From a virus, in IMG/VR virus record IMGVR_UViG_3300009684_000081, positions 1 through 36,296 of that record: 36,296 bases of DNA, one strand, 5' to 3'. Shown here one piece after another: positions 31,341 to 36,296 of the stretch. Under the pieces are notes generated by a model that was not told the origin of the DNA, ran no database searches, and was given only the letters and a program-made list of their open reading frames with translations. Each line of letters opens with the position of its first letter. Positions within the stretch are counted from its first letter, which is position 1. The translations under genes and the position numbers were made by a program.

Positions 31341-31954
31341 TGGCTATAGTCCAACTTACCACAGCAAATACCTTCCAGCAATGGTTGGTAGCTACACAAG
31401 CATTAATCACCACAGCGAATACTCTGACTGATGGTAATGGTGCTTCGTTCCTTGCGAATACAAAATTAGATATTACTGGTACAGGTTCACAGCTGAATGT
31501 TCGTAATAACGCTGGCATTAACACACTTTTTGCCAACAACATTATTATTGCTTCAAACATATCAACACTTAATGTTACTTCCACAGCAAATATTGGTGGA
31601 GATGTTTTAATATCAGGTAATTTAACTGTATCTGGTAACATCACATTAGATACGATTGGGTTTGATGATTTGATGGTCAACGGCTCTGCGACCATTGCAA
31701 ACACATTATCCGTTACAGGAAACACCAGCTTAGTTAATGCCACGATAACCTATGGTAATATTTCTACTGCCAATGTGGTACTTTTAGCTGGCTCTGCAAA
31801 TACAGCCGTTTATGCAAACATTACAACAGCTCAAGCCTTTGCAACATCTGCTGGTACCTATGGTAATACCGCATTTGGTGTTGCAAATTCAGCATTTACC
31901 GCTGCGAATTCTGCTGCTGACCAAGCTGTTGCTTTCTCAATCGCACTAGGTTAA
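31340..31954 (+). CDS. Tail fibre-like structural protein
   Basis: The 204-residue protein has a polar N-terminus (MAIVQLTTANTFQQWLVATQALITTAN) followed by fibre-type beta repeats: LNVTSTANIGGDVLISGNLTVSGNITLDTIG and VNGSATIANTLSVTGNTSLVNATITYGNISTANV (about 74-150). These 'ITVSGNxT/ANTLSVTGN' steps are typical of triple-helical phage fibres. The Ala/Asn/Thr-rich C-terminus (YGNTAFGVANSAFTAANSAADQA) recurs in the fibre gene at 32339. It is probably a trimeric fibre or adaptor. No receptor-binding tip is recognisable. Confidence 0.75.
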   Translation: MAIVQLTTANTFQQWLVATQALITTANTLTDGNGASFLANTKLDITGTGSQLNVRNNAGINTLFANNIIIASNISTLNVTSTANIGGDVLISGNLTVSGNITLDTIGFDDLMVNGSATIANTLSVTGNTSLVNATITYGNISTANVVLLAGSANTAVYANITTAQAFATSAGTYGNTAFGVANSAFTAANSAADQAVAFSIALG

Positions 31955-31956
31955 TA

Positions 31957-31964
31957 TATAAATA
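31957..31964 (+). promoter_or_regulatory. T4-type late promoter octamer TATAAATA in the fibre region
   Basis: A perfect TATAAATA ends 29 bases before the ATG at 31994. A start near 31970 leaves a leader of about 24 nt with the ribosome-binding site GAGGA. Confidence 0.8.
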
Positions 31965-31993
31965 CATCAATAAAGAATAGAGGATTACATTAA

Positions 31994-32320
31994 ATGCCAA
32001 ATAATTTCAAGAATTATTTTCTAAAGAACGCAAACACCGCATCGCAAAATGTGTATGTTACGCCAGCAGCTACTCAGACAACCATTATTGGTATGACGAT
32101 TGGTAATACTACTACATCACCAGTTAGTGCCAATGTGACTGTGGTATCTGGTGGTACAACCTACTTCATGCTTCAAACTGCAACTATTTCCAATGGTGGT
32201 GCTCTGGTACCAATCGGTGGAGACCAAAAGTTAGTTATGGAAGCTGGTGATTATATGCAGGTTCAAATGTCAGCAGCTAACTCAGCGGATGTTATTGTCA
32301 GTTGCTTAGAAATATCGTAG
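31994..32320 (+). CDS. Small beta-rich virion protein
   Basis: The 108-residue protein (MPNNFKNYFLKNANTASQNVYVTPAATQTTIIGMTIGNTT) is predicted all-beta, with alternating hydrophobic strands ending VMEAGDYMQVQMSAANSADVIVSCLEIS. This layout of 'VYTVPAxxxxxIxxxxxxN...' strands recurs in the 109-residue gene at 32906, so the two are probably distant paralogues. Such small beta-sandwich proteins are common next to fibre genes in aquatic myoviruses and may be capsid or fibre decorations. It has its own late promoter. Function unknown. Confidence 0.72.
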   Translation: MPNNFKNYFLKNANTASQNVYVTPAATQTTIIGMTIGNTTTSPVSANVTVVSGGTTYFMLQTATISNGGALVPIGGDQKLVMEAGDYMQVQMSAANSADVIVSCLEIS

Positions 32321-32338
32321 AATAACTAAGGAAAAAAC

Positions 32339-32902
32339 ATGACTTATCTTGGAAATTCTCCAGGTTTAACCAATTATACAGTAGCCGTTGAGAAATTTAC
32401 TGGTACTGGAGCTTGCACATCATTCCAGCTAGCACAGAATATTGCTGATGTTAATGCGATTGATGTTCGTGTCAGTAGTGTTCCTCAGGATCCAACCACA
32501 GCATATACATTACTTAATGGCTTAATCACATTTACAGAAGCACCACCAAATGCTGCTAATAATATTGTTGTTACCTATCGTAATACTGCGGTCATCACTT
32601 ATTCAAATATTCAGACAGCGCAATATGCTGATGCTTCAATTACAGCTTCTAAGTTAGCCCCTGGTGTTGGTGGTGATCCAGCCGCTGGCTCTTACGCTAA
32701 CTCAGCATTTAGTTTAGCTAATGGCCATAGTGCTATTGCCAACTCAGATTTTACTGGAGTGAGTGTTTCACCAGGCACTTATGGTAGTGCTGTTGCAATT
32801 CCAAGTATCACTATTGCGGCTAACGGCCGTGTAACAGCTGTAACTACTGCTGCAGCAAGTTCTGACCCTCTACCAAATATTTTAATGTTATCAGGAATGT
32901 AA
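32339..32902 (+). CDS. Tail fibre-like protein
   Basis: The 187-residue protein has MTYLGNSPGLTNYTVAVEKFTGTGACTSFQLAQNI at the start and PQDPTTAYTLLNGLITFTEAPPNAANNIVVTYRN (about 49-82), a strand module often found at the head of phage fibre genes. An Ala/Ser/Asn-rich region (SYANSAFSLANGHSAIANSD) and a VAIPSITIAANGRVTAVTTA fibre repeat follow. Ends MLSGM. It is likely a short fibre or fibre-adaptor chain. A GGAAAA run sits close before the ATG. No chaperone or tip domain is visible. Confidence 0.75.
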   Translation: MTYLGNSPGLTNYTVAVEKFTGTGACTSFQLAQNIADVNAIDVRVSSVPQDPTTAYTLLNGLITFTEAPPNAANNIVVTYRNTAVITYSNIQTAQYADASITASKLAPGVGGDPAAGSYANSAFSLANGHSAIANSDFTGVSVSPGTYGSAVAIPSITIAANGRVTAVTTAAASSDPLPNILMLSGM

Positions 32903-32905
32903 AAA

Positions 32906-33235
32906 ATGACACAAACATACAAAGTTTTAGGACAACTAAGTCCAGCTGCAAATACTTTGTCGAATGTATATACAGTACCGGCATCAAACTCTGCTGTTAT
33001 CTCGACAATCACTATTTGCAATCAAACGGCATCAAATGCCTCTTATTCAATCGCAGTTTCACCAGCTGGCGTTACAGACAATGTAAGACACTACATTATT
33101 CGTGGTGGTGTAGTACCTGCAGCCGACTCAATTGGCGTAACGCTTGGTATTACTGTTGGTAATACTGACCAGATTCGTGCAAACACTAGCTTAGCCAATG
33201 TATCATTCAATGTGTTCGGTTCTGAAATCTATTAA
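32906..33235 (+). CDS. Small beta-rich virion protein, paralogue-like of the gene at 31994
   Basis: The 109-residue protein has LSPAANTLSNVYTVPASNSAVISTITICNQTASNASYSIAVSPAG (10-54), a beta-sandwich pattern common in small proteins of aquatic T4-like phages, and ends with a VGNTDQIRANTSLANVSFNVFGSEIY strand. It has the same size and strand layout as the gene at 31994. It lies four bases after the fibre gene and three bases before the first glycine-rich adhesin gene, so it is part of the adhesin message. Function unknown. Confidence 0.75.
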   Translation: MTQTYKVLGQLSPAANTLSNVYTVPASNSAVISTITICNQTASNASYSIAVSPAGVTDNVRHYIIRGGVVPAADSIGVTLGITVGNTDQIRANTSLANVSFNVFGSEIY

Positions 33236-33237
33236 AA

Positions 33238-34152
33238 ATGGGTATCAGAAGGTTAGGTAGACCAGAAAACTACAACTACCCAATAGGATTAAGCAGCGCC
33301 GGCGGAACATTATCAGTTAGTTATCTTGTAGTCGCTGGCGGTGGCGGAGGTTGCACTCAACACGGCGGTGGCGGGGGTGCTGGTGGATTAAGAACTGGCA
33401 CATTATCTGTAACCGCAGGAACACCTATATCAATCACAATCGGTGGTGGTGGTCCAGGTATTGTAGCTCCAGGTTCTGTTGGATCATTAGGCACACAAGG
33501 CGGTTCAACTATATTTTCTACTATTACTTCCGCTGGTGGTGGAGGTGGTGCTCAATATATTGGTAATCCAGCTGCAACTGGCGGTAGTGGCGGATCAGGC
33601 GGTGGTGGCGGAACTGCTGAAAGTTCAGTAGGCCCAGGTGGTGCTGGAAATACTCCATCAGTATCTCCTTCACAAGGAAATAATGGAGGTTCAGGTGATG
33701 CAACTCCAGGAGTTTATAGAGGCGGTGGTGGCGGCGGTGCTGGCGGAGTAGGAGGAAATGGCACATATTCTCCATTAGTGGCTGGTACTGGCGGTGTTGG
33801 AGTAGCTTCATCAATTTCAGGACCATCACTCTACTATGCTGGTGGCGGTGGCGGTGGTTCTTACGGATCAACTTCACAAACAGGCGCAGGTGGTTCAAGT
33901 ATTGGTGGTGACGGTGGATATACTAACTCTATTAATCCCACAAATGGTGTTACTAATAGAGGCGGTGGCGGTGGCGGATCAGGATCAAATGCAATTACTG
34001 GTGGTTCAGGTGGCTCTGGCGTAGTCATCATCTCATATTCTGGCTCTCAAGCTGCTGGTGGCGGTACCGTAACATCTTCTGGTGGCAACACAATACATAC
34101 CTTTACTGGTGATGGTACATTTACAGCTAACGGTTCGTACTTCATCAATTAA
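33238..34152 (+). CDS. Glycine-rich gp38-adhesin-like protein, copy 1
   Basis: The 304-residue protein has a short head (MGIRRLGRPENYNYPIGLSS), a strand SVSYLVVAGGGGG, and then many poly-Gly runs separated by short Ser/Ala/Asn loops (about 35-262). It ends GSGVVIISYSGSQAAGGGTVTSSGGNTIHTFTGDGTF. The Gly runs match the glycine-rich motifs that form the polyglycine-II sandwich of T-even (S16/T2-type) gp38 adhesins, whose loops bind host receptors. The head differs from gp38. It is the first of four tandem paralogues and shares its head type with copy 4. Receptor binding is inferred. Confidence 0.82.
   Translation: MGIRRLGRPENYNYPIGLSSAGGTLSVSYLVVAGGGGGCTQHGGGGGAGGLRTGTLSVTAGTPISITIGGGGPGIVAPGSVGSLGTQGGSTIFSTITSAGGGGGAQYIGNPAATGGSGGSGGGGGTAESSVGPGGAGNTPSVSPSQGNNGGSGDATPGVYRGGGGGGAGGVGGNGTYSPLVAGTGGVGVASSISGPSLYYAGGGGGGSYGSTSQTGAGGSSIGGDGGYTNSINPTNGVTNRGGGGGGSGSNAITGGSGGSGVVIISYSGSQAAGGGTVTSSGGNTIHTFTGDGTFTANGSYFIN
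34080..34116 (+). repeat. 37-nt direct repeat, copy a (in adhesin copy 1)
   Basis: Encodes GGNTIHTFTGDG. It differs from the other two copies (34964-35000 and 35870-35906, which are identical to each other) at two bases. It lies in the C-terminal tail of a glycine-rich gene. Confidence 0.9.
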
Positions 34153-34157
34153 ATATT

Positions 34158-35030
34158 ATGGCAGATTACGAAAAGTCTTTCTCGACATCCAATTTTAGAC
34201 CAACAGGATTTGCATTTCCTGTGGGATTGGCTGGTGCAACATCTAATACTTCTGTGGATTATTTGATAGCTGCTGGCGGCGGTGGTGGAGGTTGGGGTGC
34301 CGGAGGCGCAGGTGGATTATTAACTGGCACAACAACATTGACCATAGGAACAGCTTATTCAATTGTTATTGGTGCTGGCGGAGGAGGTCTTGGCGCTGGT
34401 AACTACGGATTAAGCGGATCAAATTCAACAGGACTTGGTCTTACTTCAGTCGGCGGTGGCGGTGGCGGTGCTGCCAATTCCACAGGTTTAGCTGGTGGCT
34501 CAGGCGGCGGTGGCGGTGTGAATAATAACCAAATTGTTCCTTATGCTGGCGGAGCAGGAACTCCAGGCCAAGGATATAATGGCGGTGCTTCTTATAATGG
34601 GCCAGCTGGAGCACAAACAAATGGCGGCGGTGGAGGCGGTGCAGCAGGCACAGGCGGAGATGCTTCAGGAGCTGGCACTGGTGGCGGTGGCGGTACTCCA
34701 ACATCATCATCACTCTCTGGATCATCGGTATCCTATGCAGCTGGAGGCGGCGGCGGTGGTAGTGTTGCTGGCGGAGGTGTTCCAAATGGAGGTCCAGGCG
34801 GTGCAGGAGGAGTAACAAGTGGTAGCAATGCCGTAATAAACACCGGTAGTGGTGGCGGTGGTGTTGGCCAAGGACCATATGTTGGTGGTAATGGAAGTTC
34901 AGGTGTTGCAATCATTCGTTATCTAGGCTCACAAGCTGCAACTGGCGGTACCGTAACTTCTTCTGGTGGCTACGCAATACATACCTTTACTGGTGATGGT
35001 ACATTTCAATTCAATTACTCCATCAATTAA
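34158..35030 (+). CDS. Glycine-rich gp38-adhesin-like protein, copy 2
   Basis: The 290-residue protein begins MADYEKSFSTSNFRPTGFAFPVGLAGATSNTSVDYLIAAGGGGGG, has poly-Gly runs and Ser/Asn/Pro loops through about 40-245, and ends VAIIRYLGSQAATGGTVTSSGGYAIHTFTGDGTFQFNYSIN. The head type (FRPxGxxxPVGL) is shared with copy 3, while the Gly-loop region differs strongly in loop sequence from its neighbours, as expected if the loops set host range. The DNA of the C-terminal tail is nearly identical to that of copy 3. The start lies five bases after copy 1 ends. Confidence 0.82.
   Translation: MADYEKSFSTSNFRPTGFAFPVGLAGATSNTSVDYLIAAGGGGGGWGAGGAGGLLTGTTTLTIGTAYSIVIGAGGGGLGAGNYGLSGSNSTGLGLTSVGGGGGGAANSTGLAGGSGGGGGVNNNQIVPYAGGAGTPGQGYNGGASYNGPAGAQTNGGGGGGAAGTGGDASGAGTGGGGGTPTSSSLSGSSVSYAAGGGGGGSVAGGGVPNGGPGGAGGVTSGSNAVINTGSGGGGVGQGPYVGGNGSSGVAIIRYLGSQAATGGTVTSSGGYAIHTFTGDGTFQFNYSIN
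34964..35000 (+). repeat. 37-nt direct repeat, copy b (in adhesin copy 2)
   Basis: Encodes GGYAIHTFTGDG and is identical at DNA level to 35870-35906. Confidence 0.92.
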
Positions 35031-35048
35031 ATTAAATAATAAAGACAC

Positions 35049-35945
35049 ATGAAGAACACTCGACAATTTTCATTATTTAATTTTAGACCAGAAGGATATT
35101 TGTATCCTGTGGGATTAGGAGCAAGTCCATCCAATACTTCTTTAGCAATAACATCTAATACTTCGGTGGATTATTTGGTAATTGCTGGCGGTGGTGGTGG
35201 CGGTATAAATGCTGGCGGCGGCGGTGGTGCTGGCGGATATCTTACTGGCACATCAACACTTAGTTTAAGCACTTCTTATACTGTTAGTGTTGGTTCTGGT
35301 GGAGCAGTCAGTTCAGGAGGAAACAGCTCAAATATTGCGGCAGCAAGCATTACAGCAACAGGCGGTGGCCTAGGTGGTCAAGGTGGTGTTAGTAATGCTG
35401 GTACTGGTGGTTCTGGCGGCGGTGCAGGTGCAGGATATGGCGCAGCTCGGCCTGGCGGATCAGGAACTCCTGGCCAAGGAAATAATGGCGGAAGTGTAGA
35501 TGCTGATTATGTTGGCGGTGGTGGTGGTGGTTCTGGTCCATCTCAAAACGGTGCTGCAGGTGCTTATCCAAATGCTGGTGTTGGTGGAGGGGGTACTGCT
35601 TCATCACTTTCCGGATCATCAGTAACAAGAGCTGGCGGTGGCGGTGGTTCTGCTGTTCCTTCTCGTAATGCTGCGGGCGGTGGTGCTGGCGGTGGCGGCA
35701 CAGGAACTAATACTTCTGCTGGTGCAGGCGGTAACGGAACAGTCAATACAGGTAGTGGTGGTGGAGGCGGTGGTGAAGCTGGCGGTCAAGGTGGTTTCGG
35801 CGGCTCAGGCATCGTCATCATTCGTTATCTTGGTGCTAATGCTGCAACTGGTGGTACTGTAACGAATACTGGTGGCTACGCAATACATACCTTTACTGGT
35901 GATGGTGTTTTTCAATTCAATAATTACATCTACTCCATCAATTAA
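35049..35945 (+). CDS. Glycine-rich gp38-adhesin-like protein, copy 3
   Basis: The 298-residue protein starts MKNTRQFSLFNFRPEGYLYPVGLGASPSNTSLAITSNTSVDYLVIAGGGGGG, with a short SNTS duplication in the head relative to copy 2. Poly-Gly runs with loops occupy about 46-258 and the tail is IVIIRYLGANAATGGTVTNTGGYAIHTFTGDGVFQFN. It has the same architecture as copies 1 and 2. ATG is preceded by AAAGAC rather than a strong ribosome-binding site, so coupling to copy 2 is possible. Likely alternative or complementary receptor-binding tip. Confidence 0.82.
   Translation: MKNTRQFSLFNFRPEGYLYPVGLGASPSNTSLAITSNTSVDYLVIAGGGGGGINAGGGGGAGGYLTGTSTLSLSTSYTVSVGSGGAVSSGGNSSNIAAASITATGGGLGGQGGVSNAGTGGSGGGAGAGYGAARPGGSGTPGQGNNGGSVDADYVGGGGGGSGPSQNGAAGAYPNAGVGGGGTASSLSGSSVTRAGGGGGSAVPSRNAAGGGAGGGGTGTNTSAGAGGNGTVNTGSGGGGGGEAGGQGGFGGSGIVIIRYLGANAATGGTVTNTGGYAIHTFTGDGVFQFNNYIYSIN
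35870..35906 (+). repeat. 37-nt direct repeat, copy c (in adhesin copy 3)
   Basis: Identical to 34964-35000. Such long shared tracts between paralogues allow recombination that would swap or delete receptor-binding segments. Confidence 0.92.
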
Positions 35946-35957
35946 CTAAAAAATATT

Positions 35958-36296
35958 ATGTCAATTAAACGATTAGGCCGTCAGAAAACATACGATTATC
36001 CTGTGGGATTAGGTGTAGCTGGTTTAGCAGTAGATTATTTGGTGGCTGCTGGTGGCGGTGGCGGTGGTGCTAATATTGGCGGCGGTGGCGGTGCTGGTGG
36101 TTATTTAACAGGCACGATACCTTTACTTGCATCTACTGCTTACACAATAACAGTTGGAAATGGAGGTACTGGATCATCTTCTCTTTCATCAAGAGGAGCA
36201 AATGGTTCAAGTTCAATATTGAGTGGATCTGGAATAACAACTGTCACCTCTACTGGTGGCGGCGGAGCCGGATCATCATCAGGAAATCCAGGACAA
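35958..36296 (+). CDS. Glycine-rich gp38-adhesin-like protein, copy 4 (cut by window end)
   Basis: An ATG at 35958 opens a frame that runs to the window end without a stop, 113 codons visible. It reads MSIKRLGRQKTYDYPVGLGVAGLAVDYLVAAGGGGGG and then the usual Gly-rich pattern (GGGGAGGYLTGTIP, TVTSTGGGGAGSSSGN). The head (IKRLGR...YPVGL) matches copy 1 rather than copies 2 and 3. The rest of the gene lies outside the window. Confidence 0.85.
   Translation, partial: MSIKRLGRQKTYDYPVGLGVAGLAVDYLVAAGGGGGGANIGGGGGAGGYLTGTIPLLASTAYTITVGNGGTGSSSLSSRGANGSSSILSGSGITTVTSTGGGGAGSSSGNPGQ

Noticed and set aside
33524-35746. Minus-strand His/Arg/Leu-rich or Pro-rich open frames opposite the adhesin genes
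   Set aside because: They arise from the complement of GGT/GGC-rich codons and have no start signals.

Overview
The window is AT-rich, gene-dense DNA from a T4-like contractile-tailed phage (myovirus) of the marine/freshwater 'exo-T-even' kind, related in gene content to T4-like cyanophages and pelagiphages. I base this on recognisable relatives of T4 gp33, gp59, gp32, gp4, gp54, gp26, gp48, gp53, gp27, gp5, gp25, gp6, gp7-like and gp8, plus a DUF4815 fibre-type protein. The host is a bacterium that cannot be named from this window. A small secreted Ala/Pro/Lys-rich protein looks like those of beta-proteobacteria, but that is only a hint.

Layout. 1-1494 (+): a 5'-truncated conserved phage protein, a small FmdB-like protein and a PD-(D/E)XK exonuclease. 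1474-2030: a consensus sigma70 promoter, a circularly permuted two-piece tmRNA gene (tag ANDNKFALAA), a 51-aa secreted peptide and a terminator. 2044-4946: a small membrane protein, a conserved phage protein, a 2OG-Fe(II) oxygenase, a small conserved protein, a membrane-anchored SleB-type cell-wall hydrolase and two small membrane proteins. 4974-7229: replication and late-transcription module (gp33, gp59, a HAD 5'-nucleotidase, gp32), closed by a textbook terminator. 7281-12471 (-): tail and head completion block in transcription order gp4, a possible gp2-like protein, gp54, gp26 with a frameshifted extension, then a tape-measure-like protein ending in a lysozyme domain. 12506-31110 (+): baseplate hub and wedge block gp48-gp53-gp27-gp5(OB)-helical protein-spike beta-helix-structural protein-gp25-gp6-gp7-like-gp8-DUF4815 giant. 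31113-36296 (+): fibre/adhesin region ending in four tandem glycine-rich gp38-adhesin-like paralogues, the last cut by the window edge.

Transcription. Three perfect TTGACA-N17/18-TATAAT promoters lie in the left 7 kb (before the tmRNA, inside the SleB gene, before gp32). The octamer (T/C)ATAAATA, the T4 late-promoter motif read by a gp55-type sigma with gp33, recurs at gene junctions, mostly in the structural half. This suggests host-sigma early genes and phage-sigma late genes.

Most notable points: the permuted tmRNA gene; an in-frame double slippery site that would fuse gp26 to a 63-residue extension just before the tape measure (lambda G/GT-type tail chaperone logic); a gp5 split into separate genes with the lysozyme domain moved onto the tape-measure-like protein; a repeated 'NAGSGY' module shared by four different baseplate proteins; and the array of glycine-rich adhesin paralogues carrying a shared 37-nt DNA repeat.
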